From contig JALHCK010000005.1 of NCBI GenBank assembly GCA_022841205.1, positions 1 to 64,000 on the forward strand: 64,000 bases of DNA. Direction: 5' to 3'. Below the pieces are notes generated by a model that saw only the letters and a program-made list of their open reading frames with translations, was not told the DNA's origin and searched no databases. Made by a program: the position numbers and the translations under genes. The stretch's first letter is position 1, and each line of letters starts with the position of its first letter. Source of the DNA: Methanomicrobiales archaeon. GTDB lineage: Archaea > Halobacteriota > Methanomicrobia > Methanomicrobiales > Methanospirillaceae. This document shows, piece by piece, positions 16,975 through 25,989 of the stretch.

Positions 16975-18711
16975 TTATGCGATGATCAGGTAGATGACAA
17001 CAGAGAGAAGAAACGCCAGCAGGAGCATACCGATAGAGAGGGGTGGAATGAATAGCACCATGGCGTTTACCGTGCTTGCGAGCTGAGCTATCCGCTGGGA
17101 GCCAAAGACAACCACCCTCTCGCAGAGGGCAGTATCGCCTCCGGCACTGGCAGGAGAGAGATCATCGAGTGCATTGCGTACCGACTGCTCAAGATAGGGA
17201 ATGATCTGTTCTGGCGGTACCGTATAACCTATCGGGTTCTTCCCACTGACCATGTTAACTACATGAGAGTCCGTGGTCATGATCTCTGCCTCATCGACCA
17301 GCGTGAGTGTATGGTCCCGAAGAATTTCCCTGACACCAGCGAGGACATTGTTCCCGTCAATCAGTACATATGCGGTGGTTTGTCCTCCAGCCCTGATAGC
17401 CAGGGTTTCGATGCCCTGGTCCCCGAACCCCTGAACTCTGGTGAAAGGTAAAACAACCTGAGACACACCCACTTCGAGGGGATACTGTTCGAGCTCCGGC
17501 CCCGCATCTATGGCATGGGAGGCGGCTTGCAGGTATTCGAGCGAAGCGAGCGAACCCAGGGAGACATTCGCAATATCTCCTGTGAAACAGTTGTGTGCAT
17601 CCACGAAGGCGACGTGAGGGAATGAACGGTGCCCTTCTGCCATGATGGTCATGCCAATGCCAATATCAATATCTTCCGTTTTTCTGGGGGAGCGGGAACT
17701 GACCATCAGCAGAGTTCTTCCAAAGACCTGGTAAAGGAGTGTTACATCTCCGTGCTGACAACGATACGCCCGGCTTGCTTCGGGCAGGTATGTGGCCCGG
17801 TCTTTTCCGGCACGAATTGCCGCCACAATCTTTTCACATTCCTCCTCAGCAACGAGGTTGAAGTCATGTGTGGCTGTGCCATGTGACACCATCACCAGTT
17901 CGTAAAATGCATTCTGGAGGTATGTTGGGAGATTTCCTCCTCCGATCTCCCCCATCGGCCCGGGATGAACATTGGGAACAGTGAAGATAACCCCGCGGCC
18001 ATTCTCCCGGTTAAAAAAAAGGGAGACCTCGGGCACGTATACCTCCTCCCCGATCTCGCGAAAGAAATCTTCCATGGTTTTTGACCCGTCAGTCAGGTGG
18101 GCGATGAAGGTATTGAGAAAGCTGAGTATATGGATATGAAAGGCCCGGTAGAGCGGCCGATCAATTGCCCATATCAGGAGGATGAAGCCGGTTCCAAATA
18201 CCAGGTGGAGTAGTAGAGCCAGCACGAAAAAAGGCGGGTCAAAGAACACCATGCCAATCAGGACGCCAGTCCCACTCTGGATGAAGGCCGGAACGATGAT
18301 CCGGGAGATCCTGTAATCAACAATTGCGGCGAGCGTGACCAGGCGTGTTCCAAAGACAAACCCGGTTGCAATAGCAAAAGAGAGGGGTAGCAGGGCAACA
18401 CTGATCACCATGCCGGTCAGGGTGATGATGATGCCAAGAACCGTACAGGAAAGGGCAAGGAGAGCTGAACGGTTCCAGGTCAGTCGCCTTCCCATGAGTG
18501 ATACCAGGGGACCGGTCAGGAGAAGCCCGGTAAGCGCCGGGATGGTAAACTCCAGGGTTCCGAAAAAACGGGCGTTCTGCCCGAACCGAAACGACGCTCC
18601 ATCGATCAGGAAGCCGAGCACCACGATAATGGTCAGCGAAGTTGGCCATGATGGCGCAGAGAAGATATACTTTGAGAGGCTCTCCATCCTGACATCGACG
18701 TTTATGACCAT
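16975..18711 (-). CDS. DUF2070 family membrane protein
   Basis: A 578-residue protein of the archaeal DUF2070 family. Residues 20-190 contain about seven hydrophobic helices. A large soluble domain (about 215-535) carries the family signatures FTVPNVHPGPMGEIGGGNLP, MVSHGTATHDFNLV and FVDAHNCFTGDIANVS. Two hydrophobic helices (about 545-578) close the protein. The repeated His and Asp residues in the soluble part (HPGP, HGTATHD, DAHNC) look like a metal or catalytic site, but the family has no known function. The ATG at 18711 is preceded by GGAGTGA. It follows the PfkB kinase gene on the same strand after 42 bases and probably ends that operon. Confidence 0.85.
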   Translation of the reverse strand: MVINVDVRMESLSKYIFSAPSWPTSLTIIVVLGFLIDGASFRFGQNARFFGTLEFTIPALTGLLLTGPLVSLMGRRLTWNRSALLALSCTVLGIIITLTGMVISVALLPLSFAIATGFVFGTRLVTLAAIVDYRISRIIVPAFIQSGTGVLIGMVFFDPPFFVLALLLHLVFGTGFILLIWAIDRPLYRAFHIHILSFLNTFIAHLTDGSKTMEDFFREIGEEVYVPEVSLFFNRENGRGVIFTVPNVHPGPMGEIGGGNLPTYLQNAFYELVMVSHGTATHDFNLVAEEECEKIVAAIRAGKDRATYLPEASRAYRCQHGDVTLLYQVFGRTLLMVSSRSPRKTEDIDIGIGMTIMAEGHRSFPHVAFVDAHNCFTGDIANVSLGSLASLEYLQAASHAIDAGPELEQYPLEVGVSQVVLPFTRVQGFGDQGIETLAIRAGGQTTAYVLIDGNNVLAGVREILRDHTLTLVDEAEIMTTDSHVVNMVSGKNPIGYTVPPEQIIPYLEQSVRNALDDLSPASAGGDTALCERVVVFGSQRIAQLASTVNAMVLFIPPLSIGMLLLAFLLSVVIYLIIA

Positions 18712-18753
18712 CTCCCGTCACTCCGCAATCAGGTTCGTGGCCGTATCCACAGC

Positions 18754-19665
18754 TCAGGACGCTCCGGTCAGGAAGATATCATCGGTATTCCCAAATACCT
18801 GGTTGTATCGCTCAGCCATCCGTTTCCAGTCCGGGAGGTTCGTCTGGCAGCCTGCTGATTCCACTATGAATGATGCACAGACGGCCCCCACCCTGGCACT
18901 GGCAGGGGGATTGATTCCCCGGGTAAAGGCGGTCAGAAAACCGGCCCGGTAGGCATCCCCGGCCCCGGTAGGATCGATCATCCGAACCGGGACGGCTGGG
19001 ATGTGCCATTCATCTCCATCCATGAACAGGGTGCTCCCCCCCGAACCGCAGGTAAATACAGCCATCGGAACCTGCCCGATGATGGCTTCCCTGGACAACC
19101 CGGTTATCCTGCACATCCCTTCAACTTCGTGGTTATTTGCAAAAAGGAGAGAGATGTGTGATAGTATCTCGCAGAGCTGAACCTTTGTGTACCGGTGGAG
19201 ATCCTGTCCTGGGTCGAATGATGAGAACTCTGCGCGTGCGGCGACTTTCACGTTATAAACTGGATCAGCGGTTGCCATATGGACGAAGGGATACCGTGGT
19301 GGTTCCAGTTCACGGAACTTACCTGAAGCTCCCCACTCGAAAAAGGTGACCTGGTCTCCTTCCTCGTCAGTAAACATAAACGCGGTAGGTGTATGCTTGC
19401 CGGGAACAACGGAAATTTCTTTCAGGACTCCAAGGCTTTCCAGCCATTTGTCGTAATCGCTGCCTGGGAAATCGCTGCCGACCGCACTTACCAGCGTAAC
19501 TGAACCGCCAAGGCATGCAATTCCTGCCGCGATATTTGCAGCGCCACCGCCAAAGAAAATCTCCCGGTCTGTGATAATCGCCGAGCTGTTCGGGCGGGGA
19601 AGGGAACTGACCCGGGAAATATGATCAATCGCCGTGTGGCCGGTAACGTGGATTACAGTTCGCAT
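18754..19665 (-). CDS. PfkB-family carbohydrate kinase
   Basis: A 303-residue ribokinase-like sugar kinase. The N-terminal motif IFFGGGAANIAAGIACLGG (about residues 36-54) and the C-terminal active-site signature DPTGAGDAYRAGFLTAF (about 236-252, catalytic Asp in GAGD) are both intact. TCGSGGSTLFMDGDEW precedes the latter. Such kinases phosphorylate sugars or nucleosides with ATP (or ADP); archaeal members of similar length often act on ribose, inosine or cytidine, and the substrate cannot be read from sequence alone. Its start overlaps the end of the DUF555 gene by 13 bases, so the pair is translationally coupled within the long minus-strand run. Confidence 0.88.
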   Translation of the reverse strand: MRTVIHVTGHTAIDHISRVSSLPRPNSSAIITDREIFFGGGAANIAAGIACLGGSVTLVSAVGSDFPGSDYDKWLESLGVLKEISVVPGKHTPTAFMFTDEEGDQVTFFEWGASGKFRELEPPRYPFVHMATADPVYNVKVAARAEFSSFDPGQDLHRYTKVQLCEILSHISLLFANNHEVEGMCRITGLSREAIIGQVPMAVFTCGSGGSTLFMDGDEWHIPAVPVRMIDPTGAGDAYRAGFLTAFTRGINPPASARVGAVCASFIVESAGCQTNLPDWKRMAERYNQVFGNTDDIFLTGAS

Positions 19666-19991
19666 ACATCCTTTACCTGGAGTGGGACATCCCGGAGTGC
19701 TTTTCCGATGACCGATCGGGCGATCTTTGCAGCATGATCCGGCGATTCGGCACGGAATACCTTCATCTCCAGCTGGAGGCCGACAAGTGCCGTGTTGGCG
19801 ACAACAAGGGCGCTGTTCAGTTCTCCATCGCAGAACGGGCAGGCAAGCATTCCGGCTTCGATCTCAACATACTTTGCCGTAGGATTGAGGCGTTTCCCGG
19901 CTTCGCTGATAGCAATACCAACAGCATCGTCAAGGGATTTCACATCCTTGATTATCCATGCTGATTCCAGCACCACAAGGTAATCGGGCAT
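19653..19991 (-). CDS. UPF0212 (DUF555) family protein
   Basis: A 112-residue protein of the archaeal UPF0212/DUF555 family, with the characteristic opening MPDYLVVLESAWIIKDVKSL, a CPFC pair (ACPFCDGE, near residue 51) and the segment ALVGLQLEMKVFRAES. The single Cys pair could hold a metal with other ligands, but the family function is unknown. The gene is 15 bases downstream of the nitroreductase gene and overlaps the start of the PfkB kinase gene by 13 bases, so it belongs to the same operon. Confidence 0.88.
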   Translation of the reverse strand: MPDYLVVLESAWIIKDVKSLDDAVGIAISEAGKRLNPTAKYVEIEAGMLACPFCDGELNSALVVANTALVGLQLEMKVFRAESPDHAAKIARSVIGKALRDVPLQVKDVCEL

Positions 19992-20006
19992 TGTTCCAGT
20001 CCTCCT

Positions 20007-20540
20007 TCACCACTCCTCGTAATGGAGATGTTCGGATACCGGCATCCGACCGGTCAGTTCTGCCGGTTGCGCACCCTTCCCAATGCAGATAATGGCGACT
20101 GGCCGGACATGGTTTGGAAGGCCAATGATGTTTCTAACCTCCTCCTCATCGAACGCGCCCACCCAGCATGAAACGAGCCGCAATGCATGGGCGGCAAGCA
20201 GGAGATAGGTACCGGCGATAGTGGCATCCTGGACAGCATACAGGATGCCCCGTTCTCCATATCGTGACATCGAACGGACATAGTTGGCACACAGTACAAA
20301 GAGTGCCGGTGCGGACAGGACATGGGACTGTCCGAATGCTGCCCCGGACAGGGCTTCCCGGAGTTCCGGATCCCTCACTAAAACGACATCCCATGCCTCG
20401 AGGTTACCCGCACTGGGTGCAGTGCTTGCACAATCGAGCAGGAAGACCAGGTCGCGCTCGTGCAGCTCTGAAGCATCATATTCCCTGACCGAACTCCGGC
20501 CTGCCAGGAATTCGAGGAATTCAGATGAGTCCATGTTCAC
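20007..20540 (-). CDS. Nitroreductase-family flavoprotein
   Basis: A 177-residue nitroreductase-like protein, expected to bind FMN and use reduced cofactor (NAD(P)H or F420H2) on an unknown substrate. The FMN-site signature RSSVREYDAS is at residues 15-24, followed by CASTAPSAGNLEAWDVVLVR and VQDATIAGTYLLLAAHALRL, with the late C-terminal strand ISVCIGKG-like IICIGKGAQ. The length suits the short archaeal members. The gene overlaps the 3' end of the upstream 118-residue gene by 20 bases and is followed closely by DUF555, so it lies inside one operon. MNMD gives two possible ATG starts six bases apart. Confidence 0.85.
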   Translation of the reverse strand: MNMDSSEFLEFLAGRSSVREYDASELHERDLVFLLDCASTAPSAGNLEAWDVVLVRDPELREALSGAAFGQSHVLSAPALFVLCANYVRSMSRYGERGILYAVQDATIAGTYLLLAAHALRLVSCWVGAFDEEEVRNIIGLPNHVRPVAIICIGKGAQPAELTGRMPVSEHLHYEEW

Positions 20541-20877
20541 CGAGTTTCTGCCAGGCGCCCTGGGCAGCGGTGGTCACCATGCTGATGGCTTCTGAAAGCC
20601 GGAGTGTTGCGGCTCCATATTGTTCGCTCTCTGTCAGGCTGATCGCCTCGCTCACCAGGTCGATCGCTTTTCGGAACTCGCTTTGCTCTGTTCCATGGAA
20701 TGCAAACTGGACTTCTGCTCTGACCGATTCGAGTACCATGATCAGCATCCTGCGTGCCCCTTTTTTCTCGGCATCAGGGAATCCTGCCAGGGCAGTAACC
20801 AGCTGAGAGCAGATGATAAGTTCTGATTTGGTTCGTTCGGCAAACTGGTAGCTCTTCACGGCAGTCTTGAGATCCAT
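20521..20877 (-). CDS. Conserved-looking helical protein of unknown function
   Basis: A 118-residue, almost entirely helical, acidic protein starting MDLKTAVKSYQFAERTKSEL, with a second helical half AISLTESEQYGAATLRLSEA. No cysteines, membrane helices or catalytic motifs are seen and I do not recognise a named family. It overlaps the nitroreductase start by 20 bases, which supports that it is translated as part of the operon. A four-helix bundle-like accessory role is possible but unproved. Confidence 0.7.
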   Translation of the reverse strand: MDLKTAVKSYQFAERTKSELIICSQLVTALAGFPDAEKKGARRMLIMVLESVRAEVQFAFHGTEQSEFRKAIDLVSEAISLTESEQYGAATLRLSEAISMVTTAAQGAWQKLGEHGLI

Positions 20878-20989
20878 GTTTCCTCTTATAAGCTCACCCG
20901 ATGATGATAGTTACGGAATATGTATCCCTGATTCCAGGGCTCGCAATGCCCCGGAAAAAAGTGATATTGGCGAAAGAATACTGGCCCAA

Positions 20990-21313
20990 TCAGCGGCTTG
21001 ATTTCTGTTTTGCGCCCATGATCGATGCTTTTGCCCGGCGCATCGATTTCCTGACCATGGGATTTCCCATGGGCCCGGAGTCCCCGCGTCCCCCGCGGCC
21101 TCCCCGTGCGCGTCCTCCTCTCCGTCGCCCGCCACCCCGGGGGCCACCGCGTCCTTCACCGGACTCCTGTTCGAGCTTCTTAAGTGATGCGCCGGCTTTG
21201 AACCGCTGGTTCGGTCCGGGCTTTTTCGTTTCCCCTTCGGATTTGGGTACAAGCCTGATCTGGCCTTTCACTCCTTTCACCTGTACCCATTGGACGGTAC
21301 CTGTTTTTCCCAT
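20990..21313 (-). CDS. Small basic RG-rich protein
   Basis: A 107-residue, highly basic protein. It begins MGKTGTVQWVQVKGVKGQIR, then has a middle segment with PGPNQRFKAGASLKKL and a run of about 28 residues (roughly 53-80) made almost only of Gly and Arg with a few Pro/Ala (RGG-box type). It ends VRKSMRRAKASIMGAKQKSS. RGG stretches usually bind RNA. From memory, similar MGKTG-starting proteins occur across methanogens under a DUF name, but I cannot confirm the number. It lies 37 bases downstream of gatE on the same strand; the opposite-strand open frames in this position are shadows of its GC-rich codons. Confidence 0.75.
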   Translation of the reverse strand: MGKTGTVQWVQVKGVKGQIRLVPKSEGETKKPGPNQRFKAGASLKKLEQESGEGRGGPRGGGRRRGGRARGGRGGRGDSGPMGNPMVRKSMRRAKASIMGAKQKSSR

Positions 21314-21350
21314 AACTGAAAACTCCTTAAATAATACGTCGTGGCAATTC

Positions 21351-23243
21351 TTAAACTTTATCTCCCTTTCCGGGTTTTTGCCTGGCGAGCAGCGCAGATA
21401 TCTCCTGGCGAAGAACTTCGCTCACAAGTTTGCCATCGACAGATCCCCTAACTTCGGCCATAACAACCCCCATGAGGGGTCCTAAAGCTCCATTTCCGCG
21501 CTCGGCAATGAAATCTTTCCTCTCGTCAACGATTTTCTGTACAATGCTTATGAGTGCGTCGCGAGACAGGGATGGAGCGCAATGCCGGAGCGCATCAGGA
21601 ACTGAAGCACCCGAAACGACCATACAGAGAATAGCGGGTATGGCTTCCTTGGCCGCCTCACCCCGCTCGACTGCCATGAGGACAGCGATGATATCCTTTT
21701 CCGTGAGGTGCTGGATATCGGTGCCTGCGCGGGAGAGCTCTCTGATGGTTGAGAGGAGTGTCCTTGCTGCAAGACCAGGGGAGATCCCTTCAGTGACCAT
21801 CTGTTCGAAGAAAAATGCCTGCTCGGATGACACAAGCTGGGTTGCAAGTGCAGGGTCCAGGAGATATTCACGGATAAACCGCTCTCGTTTTGCGGTCAGG
21901 AGTTCCGGCAGCGGGAGGGCTGCAAACCAGTCTGTGGGAATGGTAACCGGGGCCACATCTGTCTCCGGATACATCCGTGCAGCTCCAGGGAGAGGTCGCA
22001 TGTATGCGGTACTTCCTTCATCGATCATCTTCCTTGTCTCTTCTGGTATACCCCGGAGGGCCCAGCCGGCCCGGGCAATCACCTGTTGGGCGGCACACCG
22101 GGCTTTTCCCTCATCGGCAGCAACGATAACGATGCATTCATCATCATTCGATTCAAGAAACGCACGCATTTCTGCAATTTCTTCTTCCGTGATGCCGTAG
22201 GCGGGAAGTTCGTCAGTATGAAAGATACCGCCCACACCGCATTTCTTAGCATAGTCAGAGAATTCGCTGCCAAGCCTCCTGCCCGGCTGGATCTCCCTGC
22301 CTACCAGTCCTGCAAAACTCGGGAGCCTGACGGCAAGAATGGAAGAAGATCTCTTCAGAATCGTTGATTTCGAGTTCCTGAAGATCCCGCTGACATCGAA
22401 CATCTCTTCAATTACTGATGCCCCCCGGCCTTTCAGCTGTTCCCTGATTTCGAGAAGATTGCGCTGGCGGAGCACCTCCCGTTTCACCACATCTGCGATA
22501 AGATCGAGTTCCTGTACTCCCTTGATCTCCACCCGGGCACCATCTCTGATGGATATGTTCACATCCTGCCGGATGGTACCCAGGCCCCGTCTCACCTGCC
22601 CGGTGGATCTGAGCACCATCCCCAGAAATGCAGCGATATCCCTGACTTCCTCAGGCGTCTTCATGCATGGCGAAGTGGTTATTTCCACCAGCGGTATACC
22701 CAGACGGTCGAGCGAGAAGGTATTGCCCTCAACGCGTTGAGCCGCCTCCTCTTCAAGGCAGATGGTCTCAATGCTTCCGCCGTTTGGCAGTATTCCGTCC
22801 AGCGCCACCAGGGCCGTCCTCTGAAAACCCGGGGTATTGGATCCGTCGATAACGAGTTTCCGCATGGTATGGATCTGGTTGATGGGAGTCATCGACAGGG
22901 CACGGGCGATGGTACAGCATATTTCGAGGGCCTCCAAGTTGAGCGGCGCGGGAGGTTCTTCGTCATTCTCAACCAGGCAGGTCGTATCGTAGGAGTAGTA
23001 GCAGAATTTTCGCTCCTGTTTCATCTCGGCCTTTGCCGCTGCATCGATGTCCCCAAACTCGCTCTCGGTGGCCCGGAGGTAGCGGAACAGTTCTCCACTC
23101 CGTTCATCGAATTTCCGGAGCACGTTTTGGCAGTGACAGAAGAGTTTCTCCCGGGAGTTCAGTTGCTGGTGGATTTCGATTCCTGCCTTGAGGCCGAGGA
23201 GTTCGTAATCAATCGAGGGGTTTCCAGCCGTTTCAGAATCCAT
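21351..23243 (-). CDS. gatE: Glutamyl-tRNA(Gln) amidotransferase subunit E
   Basis: A 630-residue archaeal GatE. With GatD it converts Glu-tRNA(Gln) to Gln-tRNA(Gln), the only route to Gln-tRNA in archaea. The GatB/E catalytic core is clear: GLKAGIEIHQQLNSREKLFC (residues 17-36), RYLRATESEFGDIDAAA, NTPGFQRTALVALDG, GTIRQDVNISIRDG and VEIKGVQELD. A GAD-like insert follows, then the tail domain of YqeY type (LGPLMGVVMAEVRGSVDGKL) near residues 590-615. Length matches archaeal GatE rather than bacterial GatB. It overlaps the gatD stop by 11 bases, so the two subunits are coupled. Confidence 0.96.
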   Translation of the reverse strand: MDSETAGNPSIDYELLGLKAGIEIHQQLNSREKLFCHCQNVLRKFDERSGELFRYLRATESEFGDIDAAAKAEMKQERKFCYYSYDTTCLVENDEEPPAPLNLEALEICCTIARALSMTPINQIHTMRKLVIDGSNTPGFQRTALVALDGILPNGGSIETICLEEEAAQRVEGNTFSLDRLGIPLVEITTSPCMKTPEEVRDIAAFLGMVLRSTGQVRRGLGTIRQDVNISIRDGARVEIKGVQELDLIADVVKREVLRQRNLLEIREQLKGRGASVIEEMFDVSGIFRNSKSTILKRSSSILAVRLPSFAGLVGREIQPGRRLGSEFSDYAKKCGVGGIFHTDELPAYGITEEEIAEMRAFLESNDDECIVIVAADEGKARCAAQQVIARAGWALRGIPEETRKMIDEGSTAYMRPLPGAARMYPETDVAPVTIPTDWFAALPLPELLTAKRERFIREYLLDPALATQLVSSEQAFFFEQMVTEGISPGLAARTLLSTIRELSRAGTDIQHLTEKDIIAVLMAVERGEAAKEAIPAILCMVVSGASVPDALRHCAPSLSRDALISIVQKIVDERKDFIAERGNGALGPLMGVVMAEVRGSVDGKLVSEVLRQEISALLARQKPGKGDKV

Positions 23244-24471
23244 CTGCAGACCTCCTGGTATACTCTCCTTTGAGGTTTGATCGCATCAGGTCTTCCGCAT
23301 CCCCTGCATCTTTCGCATTTCCCAACACCCACATCATCTTAACCAGTGCCGTTTCCGGGAGTATATCCTCCCCTTCGATGACGCCGGTCTTGAGAAGGTC
23401 CCGACCGGTATCGTATACCCTGTCACAGACCCTCCCATGGAGGCATTGAGAAGTCATCATCACCATGGTGCCTTCCCCGATCAGATTCCGGATAGGCTGA
23501 ATCAGTGTTTTGCTCACATGGCCAAGTCCGGTTCCCGAGAGCACCAGTCCGGCATACCCCGAGAAGGCCTCTATTGCTGAAGGTGGCATGCCAGGGTAAA
23601 AGGTCAGGAGTGCACATCGTTCTTCAAGTTTCTCGTTCAGGGCCGGTTCGCATGAGCCACGTCGCACGGCACAGGGTTCGAGGCGGACGGCAAGGGAGGG
23701 ATACTCGACGTTTCCGATCGGAGGAATGCCGATGCTTCGGAATGCATCCCGGCGGGAAGTGTGCATCTTCCGGACCCTGGTGCCGCGGTGAATGGCGCAG
23801 GTGTCATCGTTCGTGCTGGCATGCATAACAACCGTAACCTCCCCGAGATTGGAAGCCGCCGCACTGGCGCTGCAGAGTGCGTTCATCGTGCTGTCGCTGC
23901 TCGGGCGATCTGCAGATCGCTGTGCCCCGACAAAGATGACCGGTACCGGAGTCTCGAGCATGAAGCTCAATGCAGCGGCGCTATAGGCCATGGTGTCGGT
24001 TCCATGGGTGACGATAACGCCGGCAACCTCATCCATTATCTCTTCGTATACAGCCCTGGCAAGTTGCTGCCAGATGGATGGCGTCATGTTTTCCGAGAGG
24101 ATAGTGGTGAGATTCCGTACCTGGTAATGACCAACGGATCGCAGGCGGGGTATGGCCCGCAGGATATCGATCGCATCAGACTTGCTGGTCACGGCTCCTG
24201 TCCTGTGATCGATCCGGCTGGCAATTGTGCCTCCGGTGGATACAATGGAAAGCCGGGGCAATGCCTCATCCTGGGAGATGAATATTTCCGGTGCGGGAAC
24301 AGGTTCCGGGCGGGAGATTCGGGAGATGCAGGAAAACGGAACGCCTATGTTATAGCCGTTCTCGAGTTTTACTACGGCGTAGCCATCCCTGCTGGTGATA
24401 TAAGTCCCCTTCCGGGGGGTCTGGCCAAAGGTGCAGGTGACGATATCCCCCGGGCCGAATTCCCTGCTCAT
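23233..24471 (-). CDS. gatD: Glutamyl-tRNA(Gln) amidotransferase subunit D
   Basis: A 412-residue archaeal GatD, the glutaminase subunit that supplies ammonia to GatE. An N-terminal SH3-like domain (residues 1-70, GDIVTCTFGQTPRKGTYI) precedes an asparaginase-type domain. Its active-site motifs are IVSTGGTIASRID (near residue 77, nucleophile Thr in GGTIAS) and GVIVTHGTDTMAYSAAAL (Thr and Asp of the second motif), with a further FVGAQRSADRPSSDS. Later elements GLVLSGTGLGHV and TSQCLHGRV fit the family. The ATG overlaps the argH stop as ATGA (24468-24471), and the end overlaps gatE, so argH-gatD-gatE form one coupled set. Confidence 0.96.
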   Translation of the reverse strand: MSREFGPGDIVTCTFGQTPRKGTYITSRDGYAVVKLENGYNIGVPFSCISRISRPEPVPAPEIFISQDEALPRLSIVSTGGTIASRIDHRTGAVTSKSDAIDILRAIPRLRSVGHYQVRNLTTILSENMTPSIWQQLARAVYEEIMDEVAGVIVTHGTDTMAYSAAALSFMLETPVPVIFVGAQRSADRPSSDSTMNALCSASAAASNLGEVTVVMHASTNDDTCAIHRGTRVRKMHTSRRDAFRSIGIPPIGNVEYPSLAVRLEPCAVRRGSCEPALNEKLEERCALLTFYPGMPPSAIEAFSGYAGLVLSGTGLGHVSKTLIQPIRNLIGEGTMVMMTSQCLHGRVCDRVYDTGRDLLKTGVIEGEDILPETALVKMMWVLGNAKDAGDAEDLMRSNLKGEYTRRSADGF

Positions 24472-25946
24472 GGAACCATCCTCCTTGCATCACGGATGAG
24501 CCCCGCAAGTGCCGATGCAATCTGTTCCTTCCACCTGTCCAGCAGTTCGCGGTCACAGGCAAGTTGCTTTTTACGGCCCTCCAGCGCGGCAACGATGGAA
24601 ACCTGTGCAGGCCCCCCCGCCGCCCGTTTCGTCTGCAGGCTTTTTTCAATATCGAGCGATCCTGAAATATCGGAGGTTGTAAGTCCCCGTGACGAGAGTG
24701 AAGTTCCGGTTATCTCGATTGCAGCGGCATCAACATTCAGGATTGAAAGTTCACCTTTCTGGGCGGCTCGCCCCACGATATTGTGTGCGGTCCGGAACGG
24801 GAGCCCGAACCTCCTGACCAGCATATCCGCCAGATCGGTTGCCGTGGCATTCCCGCGTCCGGCCTCCTCCCGCATTCTTGTCGTATCGAATGTTGCAGAG
24901 GCCAGCATATCAGCGAGCAGGCCTGTTGAGTGCTTGGTGTCCTGCACACCTCGGAAGAGGCTCGGGGTTAGTTCCTGCAGGTCCCGGTTGTAGCTCATGG
25001 GGAGCGCTTTGACAATGACGGCCGAGGCCATGAATGATCCGAGAACCGATCCTGCCTTGGCCCGCATGATCTCCGCGCTGTCGGGATTCTTTTTCTGGGG
25101 CATGATCGAACTGGTGGAACAGAATGCATCTTCGAGACTGATGAACCGGACGAAGGCCGAGCTCCATAAGATGAGTTCCTCGCAGAGACGGCTGACCGTG
25201 AGCATGAGAATGGCCATGTCTGCCAGGACTTCAAGGGCGAAATCACGCGAGGCAACGGCATCCATGGTATTTCCGATTACCCCGTCAAACCCGAGCAGGG
25301 ATGCGGTGTATTCCCGGCTGATGGGAAAGCCTGTTGACGCAAAAGCGGCAGCCCCGAGCGGGGACTGGTTGACCCGGGAAAAAGCCTGCGCAAGGCGTTC
25401 GAAGTCGCGGGAAAATGCCTGCTCATACGAGAGCAGGTGATGAGCGAGGGTTGTCGGCTGCGCGTGCTGGAGATGGGTAAGCCCTGGCATGATTGCATCC
25501 TGATGGCTTTCCGCAAGCGTCAGGAGGACGTCGCGCAGCCTGCAGATAATGGAGAGCTGCCGGAGTATATCTTCCCGGAGGCGTATGCGCAGGCATGCAG
25601 CAACTTCATCGTTCCGCGATCTGCCGCAATGAAGCCTCCCCCCGGTCTCTTCCCCGATGCTCTCGATAAGAAATGACTCTATCCCGGCATGGATATCTTC
25701 GAACTTGTCCCCGAACGCTGATTCGGGTATGCCATCATCATAGAGCCTGAGCAGAGCAGAGAGCAGCGATGCAGCGGTACCGGGATCAACGATCTGCTGT
25801 TTCTGCAGCATCATGACATGTGCAATATCAACTAAAAGATCTGCATCGGCCAGGTGCCGGTCTGCTCCCATTGACGATAGAAAGTGCATCATCTCTCCGG
25901 ACCGCTCACCGGTAAGACGGCCACGCCGCACCACATCGTTGTTCAT
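24468..25946 (-). CDS. argH: Argininosuccinate lyase
   Basis: About 492 residues of the fumarase/aspartase superfamily, the last enzyme of arginine synthesis (argininosuccinate to arginine plus fumarate). Family motifs are GRSRNDEVA (in HCGRSRNDE), LTHLQHAQPTTLAHHLL, and the superfamily signature STSSIMPQKKNPDSAEIMRA with its mobile catalytic Ser. The ATG at 25946 (MNNDVVRRGRLTG) gives the normal N-terminus; the open frame runs further up to 26015, but that extra part is not family-like and would overlap the regulator gene. It lies 43 bases after the HTH gene and is coupled to gatD. The fumarate made here can feed the fum-kor-suc genes at 30-36 kb. Confidence 0.95.
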   Translation of the reverse strand: MNNDVVRRGRLTGERSGEMMHFLSSMGADRHLADADLLVDIAHVMMLQKQQIVDPGTAASLLSALLRLYDDGIPESAFGDKFEDIHAGIESFLIESIGEETGGRLHCGRSRNDEVAACLRIRLREDILRQLSIICRLRDVLLTLAESHQDAIMPGLTHLQHAQPTTLAHHLLSYEQAFSRDFERLAQAFSRVNQSPLGAAAFASTGFPISREYTASLLGFDGVIGNTMDAVASRDFALEVLADMAILMLTVSRLCEELILWSSAFVRFISLEDAFCSTSSIMPQKKNPDSAEIMRAKAGSVLGSFMASAVIVKALPMSYNRDLQELTPSLFRGVQDTKHSTGLLADMLASATFDTTRMREEAGRGNATATDLADMLVRRFGLPFRTAHNIVGRAAQKGELSILNVDAAAIEITGTSLSSRGLTTSDISGSLDIEKSLQTKRAAGGPAQVSIVAALEGRKKQLACDRELLDRWKEQIASALAGLIRDARRMVP

Positions 25947-25989
25947 CGGTAAAACAACCTCTGTTCTTATTGAATGGCGGTAAAAATGA

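Noticed and set aside
20901..21485. 194-codon plus-strand frame opposite the RG-rich protein
   Set aside because: It is the antisense shadow of Gly/Arg codons, giving a Pro/Arg-rich low-complexity product.
21351..23243. Bacterial GatB instead of GatE
   Set aside because: 630 residues with the archaeal insert and coupled to gatD, not to gatA/gatC.
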